From contig JBANDB010000011.1 of the NCBI GenBank assembly GCA_037576215.1, forward strand, positions 1,984,001-2,048,000: a stretch of DNA of 64,000 bases, given 5' to 3'. The position numbers and the translations under genes are program-made. The notes under the pieces are model-generated. The model searched no databases. It had not been told where the DNA came from and worked only from the letters and a program-made list of their open reading frames with translations. This DNA is from Armillaria gallica (Eukaryota > Basidiomycota > Agaricomycetes > Agaricales > Physalacriaceae). Shown here one piece after another: positions 13,120-23,671 of the stretch. Position 1 is the first letter of the stretch; each line of letters opens with the position of its first letter.

Positions 13120-14274
13120 TTAAACAGTGATGGTGAATTTTAGCTTATCGCCCTCGACCTCACACTTAACCGAGTTCATGTTCTCGACCAGGAAATGGGC
13201 GCCACAGTCCTCGATCTTCGACCTTTCATGCGAAGTGCAAACAGCGATCACAGTCGCACCGCTAGAAACACCCGCTCGGATGCCGGAAGGGAGTCTTCAA
13301 ACACGACACACTTCGAAGCGTCGTATCCGAGACACTTTGCGGCAAGAAGGAACGGATCAGGCGCAGGCTTGCCAGCCTTGAGACGCTTGTCGTCGGCAGT
13401 GATTGTGACAGGGGGAGGAGTTATCCCGACGCGAGTCATGCATCCGTGAGCTGTGGTAGAAGAATAAGTCAGACCAGTGCGACGAAGGAGACAAGGAAGC
13501 TTACCATAGGTCTTGGCTCCGGAAGTCGCGACGGCGTATCTGCCTGCGGGAATAGAATTCATCAACCTCTTCACTCCAGGAAGAATGCGGACGGAGCGGT
13601 CAACGCTCGCCGCTTCGATCTGCCAAGCCTCCAATTCATCCCGACGCGTCTTTTTGTCAAGAGCCTCTTCGTCGACAATCTCGTTGTGATTCGACTCCAT
13701 GACAACGTCCTCGAAGGTAGGTTGGTACACATGAGTCTCGGGAACGGCACTCATGCGAAGAAGATTCTGGAGACGGCTTGCGAAAGAGGGACGGCGGGAT
13801 TGGGAGGAAATGATCGAGGAGGCGCGAGAGCTCGGCGCCGAGCTTGCGGGGGTCAGATCAGGAGTACCAAAACCCGAGCTTGCGGGAGAACGGAGGGGGG
13901 AGTCCATTGGAGAGTTGGAAAAGGAGTTACTGCGAGATCCAGGACCGTGAGTGTTGTAGGCGTCGGCGTAGAAGAGAATCGACTCTTCAAACTTGGTGAC
14001 CTCGTCGTCCATTTCGTGTTCTTTGATGTAGGGCTTAAATGCGGCAAGGTTGTCCACAGCGCGTTTTCCGTGGGTGGCGGCGATGACATAGGCTGGGTCC
14101 TGACCAATGTCCTTCGCGACTTTGCCCCAGGCGGCTTCTACAGCTTGAATAGAATCCGTCAAGGTTCCATCCTATCAACACACTGGCAGAGTTAGATTGG
14201 GAAGACGACGGTGACGAGGTACACACCATGTCAAAGAGGACTGCATCGGCGTAGAAAGTTTGAGTCGAAGACAT
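13120..14274 (-). CDS. HAD-family sugar/polyol phosphatase (GPP/DOG-like)
   Basis: Probable cytosolic phosphatase of the family that includes yeast glycerol-3-phosphatase (Gpp1/2) and 2-deoxyglucose-6-phosphatase (Dog1/2). Exons are 14227-14274, 13505-14171 and 13120-13450, with introns of 55 and 54 nt. HAD motif I is split by intron 1 (VLFDM + DGTLTDS); motif II is VATSG; motif III is AGKPAPDPFLLAA with its Lys; motif IV is VVFEDS. A Ser-rich insertion of about 100 residues, rich in RRPS-like sites, sits in the cap region between EESILFYADAY and VDRSVRILPGVK and is absent from the yeast enzymes; it may be a regulatory phosphorylation segment. The frame breaks at 13285-13292, in a short C run. 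One added C continues the family sequence (SGIRAGVSSGATVIAVCTS) to the stop at 13120, giving 348 residues. Confidence 0.85.
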
Positions 14275-14407
14275 GATTTTGCGAAAAGTGAAAAAGATAA
14301 TTTGATAAGAGGTGTAGTCAGAGAGATGAAGCTTCGACTGTGAGTTGGGGAAATTGGTCGCAACATGTCACTTTATATACAAGGACGCTTTGATTAATAG
14401 GGGAATG

Positions 14408-14415
14408 TGACGTCA
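14408..14415. promoter_or_regulatory. CRE-like palindrome upstream of the phosphatase gene
   Basis: A perfect TGACGTCA lies 134 bp upstream of the phosphatase start codon. In yeasts this octamer is bound by ATF/CREB-type bZIP factors (Sko1, Atf1) that respond to osmotic stress, and GPP-type genes are among their targets. The role here is inference. Confidence 0.4.
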
Positions 14416-15360
14416 AGGACGGCTGGAAAAAATTTGTCTTGAGTCGTCATCTGGGCCAGTATCTCAAGGCGAAGCGGGTTGCCATAACGGGAGACACTGC
14501 TGGATGACTGAGGGACAGCCACCAAATAAGTAACGCTGATTTGAGCGTTGGCGATTGGTATTTCCATTATAAATGCCCTTCCGAAGGCTCCACAATACGA
14601 TCAGAATTTTTTTCGAGACTACAGCAGAAAGATAAGACTCCAGACTCTCCCTATAATAGATGAAAAACTTTATTAGAAGCCTTCCGGCAATGGTGGATGT
14701 CGACTTACACAGTAGCTCTATCGACACACGACCGTGGTACAAACGTAGAAGGCGGTGATGATCTCCTTTTTGGGTGATATGATCAAATCGGTTGCTGTCC
14801 AAAAAGGTTCGTTACCACGTTTTCCTGGACAACACCCGCACAGTGAGGTACAGCCGATCGTGTCTGCATGCTCTACCTTCCAGCAGCTTCCAGCCTCCTT
14901 CCCTCACCTCCTTTAACAATGGCTCCTTTAACTCCATCGTTCTTCGCTTTTTTCGCGTAAAAACGTATTTTGTATCGCATTTATACCTTTGCCGGGCCCT
15001 CTATTGATTATCCATGCTGTCGGGATTCACCTGAATTAGCCAAAGGCCCTCCGTCTCGATCGCGAATGTTGGATTTAGATTTTATTCTGCTCCCTATACA
15101 TGTTGGCTCTTTCGCATGCAGCTGGAGCGTTAGGTAACGATATGCCAGGAGCCCTATCTTTGGGCAGGCGTTCTGCCGCACTGGCATGTTCTCTCTGTCA
15201 ATAGAATGTCTTCTTCAACTCATGTGTTCATGTATCAGAAAGTTTACCTGCATAGGCCTGCATGTGACGGAGCCTAGACCAAGGCACTAATAACAAAGAA
15301 CAGACGTATTTCATTGAGATGGGAATCATGTCGCGCCGCCCCCACTTCAGGTCGTTTCAT
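14416..15360. other. Region with no supported gene
   Basis: A minus-strand open frame at 14464-14802 carries one plausible intron (gtaagt to ctattatag near 14650-14710) but stops soon after the splice. Nothing else is coding. The left end is promoter sequence of the phosphatase gene. Confidence 0.35.
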
Positions 15361-16010
15361 CTTCAACTTGTGGCTTGATTACCGCTCGGCGTCTTGTATC
15401 ATGGGATCAAATGGACCTCCGTCCCCGCATTTGTGACTTGCGAAGACCTTCCACCTTCTTCCACTCGGAGAGCCCTCAAGGCTCCTCAAGGTCTGATGTT
15501 ACTAGCACGAATGCATGTGCGACGAACGTACCTGATGCAACCAACTGGGATCAATCCGTTATTCTGTATTCGTCTTCAGACCATCGTCGTCATATTGCGC
15601 CGAAGAGTCCTCAGTCGACGAAGACGTCTATAGTCGTCCTGCCACCGGCATTTTCACATGTCTAAAGAGAGTTTCCAGGGCGAAACGAAAGGAGCTAAAA
15701 GGAAACACCTTCAAACGATCAACATTCGAAGCTCTTCCGTTGGCCATGGCTTTTAGAGGTCGCGAACTTGACCCGAAGACCGACTCGGAGTACTCTGTTT
15801 CTTGAAGTCGGATGTACCTGCACGGACGAACCATCTGGTCAGAAAGATTCTATGGTTCCGCTCGAGCACGGGGAGTAATGCTTCTCTGAACCGAAGCCCG
15901 CTGCCCGTTGGTTTTCCATCCCTCAAGGCACAATCCAAAAGGTGAATCCGAATTTCCTACTCCCGAGCTGGAGGCGTTCCCATCTGAGAGCAATACAGAC
16001 TTGGGCTGCC
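15361..16010 (+). pseudogene. Possible decayed Ser/Pro-rich coding sequence
   Basis: Successive plus-strand stretches in shifting frames look coding: Ser/Thr-rich 15460-15664, then a basic stretch (KRVSRAKRKELKG) from about 15655 to a stop near 15805, then STGSNASLNRSPLPVGFPS and FPTPELEAFPSESNTD to about 16010. Each break could be a one-base change. I cannot name a family. It may be a Ser-rich regulatory protein with frame errors or a true relic. Confidence 0.25.
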
Positions 16011-16218
16011 ATCCTTAATATATTTCCGAGTTACTCCAGGGCGATAGTGTGTGAAATCGCATGTATATTTGCTTGGACATCAACCTATCGGGGAATTGTT
16101 GTGAGAATAACACAAGCCCGAGTGACCTATTCTGCGCTGGGTACTGACGAAGAGATTAGGCAGTTGCCGGGCCTAAAGAAATGAGATCACTTAGGATATG
16201 CTGTAGCCAGCCTGCCGA

Positions 16219-16302
16219 GCATTAATGGGGTAGTGGTAACCTGGGTCGTTGCCACGGTACGGATATTTCGACCCGCCGGGGGTTCGATTCCCCCTTAATG
16301 CA
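16219..16302 (+). tRNA. tRNA-Gly(GCC) with a 13-nt intron
   Basis: Complete cloverleaf. Acceptor GCATTAA pairs with TTAATGC; D stem GGGT/ACCT; anticodon stem GGTCG/CGACC; anticodon GCC at 16251-16253; T stem GGGGG/CCCCC around loop TTCGATT; discriminator A at 16302. The intron (16255-16267) follows position 37, the canonical place. The D loop with GTGGTA and the T loop form the internal A and B boxes for RNA polymerase III. Confidence 0.95.
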
Positions 16303-16315
16303 CGATATAGCTATG

Positions 16316-16320
16316 TTTTT
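16316..16320 (+). terminator. RNA polymerase III terminator of tRNA-Gly
   Basis: A run of five T residues begins 14 nt after the end of the tRNA, the usual Pol III stop signal. Confidence 0.7.
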
Positions 16321-16392
16321 AGTTTCTTCTTCCTAGAACTCTTGAGTCGTGAGTCAATCGGAAATCCGTCCAGATGCTTGGACCTGGTGAAT

Positions 16393-16952
16393 TTATTCAG
16401 AGCTGAGTAACTTGTAAGATATCTGCACCGTCGGAACCTTAGAAACGATCAATTTCCAGTGACTCCCCGGGCCATTGGCCGTCAAGATAACGTTAAGAAG
16501 TTCAAAGTTTTGGTGCAAACATTCTAAGGCCCCGGGAGGTATTTCGAATCTGTACTTTATTTTGAGGCCTGAGGCCTGAAGGATCAGCCCGCTCAACTTC
16601 GATAAAACTTTCCGGTCCTCAACTGGCCGGAGACCGGTACTGACAGTTTGCATCATCCCTTAGGTATATCGGCGTTCCTCTGCCTTACGTCGATGATCGT
16701 GATCACGCCGATGAACATGTCGAATGTCCATTCTCTGAGATCAGGGAGGTTAAATTTGCGACAGCGCAAGCTTTCGGTGATTATAATGTCATTGTCCACT
16801 CCCAATTCCGACTTGAGACCGCAGATATAACGACACATTAAATAATCCGTGAGTGCGTATATGTACAATTGCCTATGATAATCCATGGTAATCTCGAGGC
16901 TACTTATTAGGAAAATCAAAATTAGTTCATTCGGGAAATCTATGCAAGGCAA
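16393..16952 (-). CDS. Small protein with an N-terminal F-box-like start
   Basis: About 186 residues when one base is added near 16657-16660 (a CCC run on the plus strand): MPCIDFPNELILIFLISSLE up to ADIPKG, then MMQTVSTGLRPVEDRK in the next frame, ending KLLSSE. The FPNEL start recalls the first helix of an F-box, but the rest is not a convincing F-box or LRR. No introns. It could be a truncated F-box relative or an unrelated small gene. Confidence 0.4.
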
Positions 16953-17244
16953 GGGCTCGCCTTCGTCGCCGCATTATTACAGTTGTGTAGATTATCTACA
17001 CCTATGTTTTGTGAACCACAGGTCAGAGCGGCACGATTAGTTATTAGTAGTATGACGGTTGCATGTGAATTTGAGTATTTGAATCGGAAACTTGAAAGTG
17101 ACGACCGTTGCAGGCGGCGGCATGGGCGAGAACATATGCCAGCGGTAGAATAGAACGGCATGAAGAATAAATGAAAGGAATGAGGAAAGCATATCCAATA
17201 TCGACAGCGGGGGGAGGGGGGCCGGGCAGGACCACTTGAATAGG

Positions 17245-17793
17245 TCACATCTGCAATTGAAAATTGTCAGCGCAGATGCTACCACGGTCAACGCGTCGCA
17301 GACTCACCCAGATATCAAACCTTTTCTTCCTTCGCGAACAATTGATATCTGGCGGACCGGGATCCACGGCCCGCATAACACACGTCGAGGGGCTCGAGGT
17401 TGTGAGCATAACGAAGGAGATCACTTTGAGATTGTCGTCAAAATCTATGGTGCACTCGAAGTCCTCCCTCCACCCCTTCCGGCTTGACCTCCACGTCCAA
17501 TGCACGCTCCCGAGGAGAATGACGCGCCCTGCGTGCGCCGAGATCCTCATGGAATGCTTTTCCATTGCAGAGCGCTCGTAATGGGTCGCTAGCAGATCAA
17601 AGTACGATCGAACGGCGTTCAGCCCCGTGAATCGATAGGCATCGGGGGTTTTACACTCTGCGAACGAATGCTGTATAGTAACCGTTTGGTGCTGGGAAAA
17701 ATGTGCCAAGAGGCGTATAGATGGGGAGTTGTTGGCGATGTCGGAGAAAAGATCCTCTGCAACGGCTGTGAGGTCTGATACAGATAGTGACAT
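17245..17793 (-). CDS. NTF2-like (SnoaL-type) domain protein
   Basis: An open frame of 182 residues with the look of a small NTF2-like alpha+beta cone: helices LTAVAEDLFSDI and LLAHFSQHQTVTIQHSFAEC, then YRFTGLNAVRSYFDLLATHY, then strands ILLGSVHWTWRSS and FECTIDFDDNLKVISFVML. Such proteins in fungi are mostly of unknown function and may bind or transform small ligands. The last 57 nt before the stop (17251-17307) form a perfect intron (gtgagt to ttgcag) of length divisible by three. Splicing gives a C-terminus ending FDIWM, while retention gives a longer tail; both end at the same stop. A TATA-like tatataaat lies at about 17840, 45 bp upstream of the start. Confidence 0.68.
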   Translation of the reverse strand: MSLSVSDLTAVAEDLFSDIANNSPSIRLLAHFSQHQTVTIQHSFAECKTPDAYRFTGLNAVRSYFDLLATHYERSAMEKHSMRISAHAGRVILLGSVHWTWRSSRKGWREDFECTIDFDDNLKVISFVMLTTSSPSTCVMRAVDPGPPDINCSRRKKRFDIWVSLRRVDRGSICADNFQLQM

Positions 17794-20700
17794 TGTGGGA
17801 GGGAAGAACTCGAACGTTTAGCCAAGGCAAGTAGGATCCTATATAAATCATTGGACCTCGGGCAGACGGGGATATATTTTTGGCATGGCCGCAGAAGGGT
17901 TCCAGGTTCGCAGATACTTGGCGCCGGCTGGTCGCAGTCGAGTGAGTAAAAAACATGATACGGGCACGTTTACGGACTTACTTCACTCGCATCATTGGTG
18001 CTTTGGTATGCCGTCCAATGTATAAGAAGTTGATATGATATTAGACACTCACGTCAGTTGAAAATCCGGCACGTTCGCGGTCCTGCCACGGATATCAGCC
18101 GACGGCTTCGGATTAGCGGTCTGCTATCCGCGGGCGCTGTTAAGTCCTTGTTATTGAGCAAAACTGCTCGAGAAGGTACAGATAAGAATTCGCACGAGAG
18201 AGATGTAATACTATTTGGGGCGGAAGGTATTTTTGACTTCTAGACTCCAGTGCACCGTGCAGATATTTTTGACAGAACACTTCTGTGACAGATTTTCAGG
18301 GTGTAGTACGAAAACAGCAAGCTGATTCCGGGGTGCGGAGCGCTGCGCTCGATTTCAAAATCCACATGGCGGTTAACAAGATCGGTGTACGCCAGTGGGG
18401 TCGATGACTGAGTTCCAGATGCCAGCTAAAATTTTTGACTCGGGACGTCAGCGAGACAGCTTGCAAATGAAATCGGGCATCGGACATAGTACTGTGCTTG
18501 TAAGTAATACGTACCCGGCCTAATATTGTCGAGGGATCAATTCAGCGCCTCCGACGAGTCTCGAGACCGATAGATAGCTTTCCGATCCCAAATACAGCAC
18601 CAGGGTCAGGTTCCGCGACAGTTCCTTGTGGCGTGTCCCTTGTGGATCTCTTCTAAAAGGAATCTTGCCAAGACAGAACCGTGTAGTGCGCTTTCGGATG
18701 AAAGATGAATGCAGACTGTGCTCACTGGAGCAAAACCGCGCCGAGTCGTAGGCAACAACAAATGGAAGACATGGGTCCGTATTTGCTTCACACTGTTATT
18801 TCAATTTCGCTGTACTTGCGCGACAATCCGTCGATCTCAGTGAATCAAACGGGGACACAAAAGCGTTGCACATCCCAATCGTGCTTCGCGGCACCAACAG
18901 GCACCAATCTTGCTATGCACAATTGTTGGGGCTTTGTGGCGGCGGTTCCGTGGTGCCATTAATAAGACGACCCCATTCTATCGGATGGGTTGGTACTCGC
19001 CAGTAAGTAATCTCGGCGGTTTTTGTATCGACAGAGTAACAGGTACCTTTCATACGAGCGTCAGATGTTATGTATCCATACTATTAGGGCCACTATAAAC
19101 CACAAAAGATACACTCAGCCTGTCGTTAGCATGAACCGACTTACTCTGGATTTGGAGAATCATGATGTTGCTTCACATGTTGAGTGTTAGTAAAAGTCAA
19201 AATCAAGGATCGAGGGACGGGGTTAATGTCTTGGGGTGGCGCGTCAGACTACAGCAGCCTCTCGACGCGGCTTCGTTTATAATGATTTGGCAATCTGGCA
19301 TCAGAGAAACACCTGCGGAATCAGAACACACATGTTCTGGGTAGTATCATCAAGGGCTCTGAGTCAGAGCACGGATCCATTCGTATGAGTTTCCAGTCGA
19401 AATTCCCAGATAAGAGTAAATCTCCGTTGTTCCTTCCGAACCCTAAAACGCGAAGTCTAGGAACTGATAATGAGATGAATCAGGAGCCTGCATGTTCGAA
19501 AGATCAGGTACAAGTGGCGTCTATTATCAATCGAAATCGTACGCAAAGCCTGAACCTATGCGAGTATTCGGATCATAAGGCCAGTGATTCAGAAGCTGTA
19601 AGCCTGCGTTTTAAATTGTTACCGAAAGGATGACTTGTATTGACGGAAACTGCCAGGAATACCGTTATGTGGCGTAGAACTTGGTAAGAGGTACCGCTCG
19701 TTCCTTGTCTTACACACTATTGACCATCCCTAGCTAGTACGGACGGTGCAAGGTCCGAAGAATATGTGCAAGAACGAATACTTAAGTCGATTGTGAAGAC
19801 ATAGGCCGAAATTGTGGGTCCTGCCTGATTCCGAGTGCTTGGACACTATGGAAAAATGCCTATGAAAATCTAGATGTGGCCAGCTCTTAGCGACGAAAAT
19901 TGAATCGCACTGGTCAAATCAAAAAAACCACTGAAGTTCGGTTCAACCCAAGGAGGTGGAACCACTCACTGCGCTTAAATTTGAATCACTAGAAGACGAA
20001 GATAGGCAAATAGTGCGCCACTACTTGAGCTCAACTCGAAATCCGGCCGTGGTGATCGTATTTGATGGGCTAGATTGACATGGAGGCATGCATTTTACCA
20101 GCACAGTTCTTGAGGGAAGATTTGAACCAACGATCCGGTAAATGTCCAGCAGAGAAGCTACATTGCACAGTCCATTCGCCGGACCGCTTAAGTTCAAGAT
20201 CCAAGGACGAAAAAAATGCGTTCCTTGGCACTCTCGGGTGAGTATTTCTTCCCAAATATTGGTGGATAGCGGCGTGCGCGAAGGTCAACCTACGGGAATG
20301 TGCTTAGATAAATATGATTGGGCCATCGCGTATAAGAGATTCACAAGACGGTGCAAGACACCGTCCTGACCAGCATGAAAAAATGTCAGTTCGATTACGA
20401 CATCAGGGTACATAAACTTACTCGCGAGAGGATCGAGACCTGAAAAATGCTCATAGAATATGTCTTTATTTAATCTATACAGGCAATTCACTTAACTGGA
20501 GCCCTGAACATGCATGCGATGGACGCTTAGAAGATTTGAATTGAAGTCAAAGTGATGCTGAAAAAAGTTTTCAGGAGTCAAACTGAAAACGGCAGGGATG
20601 AACGTACGCTTTGAACATCTGACAGACCGGCTGAACGCCAAATCCTCGGACTTTAGTGCTCACTGGGAGTTCTGGTTCAATGCAACTGTCAAATAACGAT

Positions 20701-23671
20701 GTTATCCATTGACTCCGTTGCTGAGTTAGTACGGGGTCAATCGATGACGAGAAAGGAACGAGCAGTAAAACATCGACCCTTTGGGGACAGCAACGGCGTC
20801 TTTCGCAGAGTTCATCGTGTATCTGGTATCTGAAAGCCCAAAGCCTCTGACCAATTTGTATCGTCTCGAGTGATACCTGCTATCCTAGTGAAACAGAATG
20901 ATGCAAAAACCAGCAAGGCCGGCGCGGCCCTTGTGAAAAAAACATAGTCACAGCGATGCATTTGCATACGCAAATCTTCAACTCATCTTTCATCTATTCT
21001 TGGATCGATCATCATGCCACCAGTCAAGTTAAGTTGACCCCTCGGTCCCGGACTCCCTAATATTGCTCAAAGCTCAAGCCGTGCATCGCATCTACAATAC
21101 GCCCTTTTGGATGTGGTATGCCGCTAAAAAGTCGCGTCAAAGAATTTAGGATATAACAGAAGCACGGTACACGCACCGAAGACATAAAAGCGACCATGAT
21201 CGGGTTGGCGGTCTGCAGTCGAACCTAAAACAAATGACTTCGTGACGTTCTTCGATTTGAATTATGAAGTGCGCTGGAGATCCTCATTAGATGCTATCTG
21301 AGTTGTCGTTCAAGGAAACTGCGGCCAAACGAGACTGCTTCACACTAGCACTGTACCACATCCGCCTTGGACACAGCTGCATTCTTTCCTACTGAACATA
21401 CACAGGCGACATATCAGCAAGGGGATAAGCACCATGATGCTAAAAATCTCTTACTAACGGAACCCACGTATATGCCCGAGCACGCTGGCTTGGCGTAAAG
21501 CCAATTTTCTCGTTCGACAATACCAGCGGAAAGTCATTATTGTCCCAGCGCTGCTAAGGAGACAATGAGGATCGGCAAAGCAGGAGCACCCCGTAGCCGA
21601 ATGAAATGCCTAGAAAAGACCGAGCTGTCTTGGAATAAGTGCCAGCGTTAAAGTATTGTCTTGCTCCAGAAAGCTTGTCGCGCGTCCTTCGACGATCAGA
21701 TCGGACGATGACCAGCCCTTTTCGTGATTGATGGTGATGCATGAGACAACGGGAAACGCATGTGCTATGATTTCCCTCATGGTCTCAGCACTAAATAACG
21801 CGTCAACTGTCGCCACATGCCTCAAAACCTGCTGTATAGGATTCGGAGGCTTCACCAGGGATCCGATACAGATCCATGACCTAGATCATGATGCACAAGA
21901 GAATACCCTAGTGTTTCCCAGATCTTAGGGGCGTAGCCCGTTGCAGTAGTTAACGTGCGAGCGATGACATCGCAAAGTTGACAATATTCAGCTCCCAAAG
22001 TCCAAGCTGTAAGATCGAGACGACGCGGCTCACCACTTTCAGCGTATTTTGAGGTATTAGCATTTGATCTGTATAGTAAGTATTCATTGGTGTTCCAGCG
22101 GAATCCCCTTCAAAACATCTCAGAGCTTCAAACTTCACCGCCAAACCCGCAGTTCCAGTGCAGTCGATGATTAATTGATTGGTCCAAACAGCTTTTCCCG
22201 CTTCATGGTATTAGAATTGACGACAAAAGACGGCAACTACGATCAAAGGCGTTAGATGGGTATCGGTTAGCGTCTCTTTGACTGAGGATTCGACAGTTAA
22301 CTGAGGTAAGCGAAATTTTCAGTGTGCATCGGTCCGGACCAATCGGACCGGGATCCGAAAAAAAATTTGCGTCTCGCCTCATGTGCAACAAGCACGCACT
22401 CCGTCTTTGATTGAAAATACACGAAGAAGCCCAAGTCATCGGCCCACTAACGTGTGTGATTCTGCCCTTTTAGATGACGGCTGCCATTAATGAACGACGA
22501 TAAGTAACACTTAATCCCGCTTCACTAATCTTGTGGCAGTCCGAGGGTAAGGCGGTCTGATCATGAGATATCCTCGTTTGGAGCATTCAATTATGGTGGC
22601 ACTTCGTGGCAGCTACGCGTCCGTTGAGAAAAGATCCATGAGGATCATTGAAATCTGACATTACAAGAAATGGGTGTCCATTGCTTACTCTGTCCGAGCC
22701 CGAAGCAAACAGTGGGCCTAACAACGAGAAAATCACAAGCATAACCTTGAACCCATGCTTCATCAATATAGCTGAGGCTGGAAGGGGACAGGAAAGGAAA
22801 ATCACGAAGAGGTCCCGCGTGGGAGATATCCGTCGGCTGTCTGCATGTCATGCAAAGCTCTCGCCTGCAATCGGGTGTGGCAGCACGCTATGGCACGTTA
22901 CGGGTCTAGGAGGGTTGAGAAGTACAATGAGGAATGAGAGTCAATACAGTCCCCGACTTCGTCTCCACCCTTGCCGTATTGACTTTGTCTTCTATTGTGG
23001 ACACGAAATTAATAGTACACGTATGGGTGTCAAATTCCAATAGCCATACGTGTACTAATGGCTGATACTAGGCCATTGCGGCCATAAGAGACGGAGAAGC
23101 GGAAAGGAACGGAATTCTTGGGTCTAGAGCAACAGTAAAGAGCTTGAAGGTGTGAAAAAAATACAAGATTGACAAGCGCAGCCAGTGCCTACCAGCAAAC
23201 CGTGCAAACCCGCCCTGCGAAGGTTCCCTGCGGGGCACAGAAAGAGCGAGGATCCGGGTAGATCCACGAAAAACGAGCAAGTATATTGGTAACCAAGCAG
23301 AGATATCATATGTTCACGGAAAGATGGTAAAGATATATATAAAAGGGAGGGCAGTTGTTGAGTGGAGCGAGATTTTCCGGCCCGGGTGCGTGTGGTCTGA
23401 AAAGGTCTCATCAAAATTCCTCATTGGGATCCAGCCATCAGACTGTTTCTCAAGGACAATATTGGACCCCGGAGGATATCATGATTCGAGTCCCAGGGTA
23501 TCCGCTCTCTTCTTCGTGCTTCTGCTACTTCAGGACTCAAGGCCGTTTATCAGGTTTCTGGTCAAAGGTCCAGGATTTTCGTCGTCCTTGTACACCTCTC
23601 ACACTCGTTTTATCGTCGCTCGTTTTCCTCGTCCCTCATAGCGTCTCTTTACGTCCTTCAACTCTGATAAC
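17794..23671. other. Gene-poor stretch of about 5.9 kb
   Basis: All frames on both strands close often; the longest (22648-23043, plus) has no recognisable domain. I see no transposase, reverse transcriptase, terminal repeats or satellite. The first about 100 bp is promoter of the NTF2-like gene, and the last several hundred bp lead the SH3 gene, with tatatataaaa at about 23333. The rest may be long-decayed mobile DNA, but nothing directly shows it. Confidence 0.5.
23013..23057. repeat. Perfect 14-bp inverted repeat with 17-nt loop
   Basis: tagtacacgtatgg at 23013-23026 is the exact reverse complement of 23044-23057. The arms contain the E-box-like core CACGT. It could be a hairpin, a dimeric factor site or a relic of a mobile-element end; nothing nearby decides. 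Confidence 0.7.

Noticed and set aside
13446..14195. 249-codon plus-strand open frame
   Set aside because: Antisense shadow of the HAD phosphatase gene, whose motifs and introns are clear on the minus strand.
17794..23671. Degenerate transposon in the gene-poor stretch
   Set aside because: No terminal repeats, target-site duplication or polymerase/transposase motif could be seen; left as unexplained.
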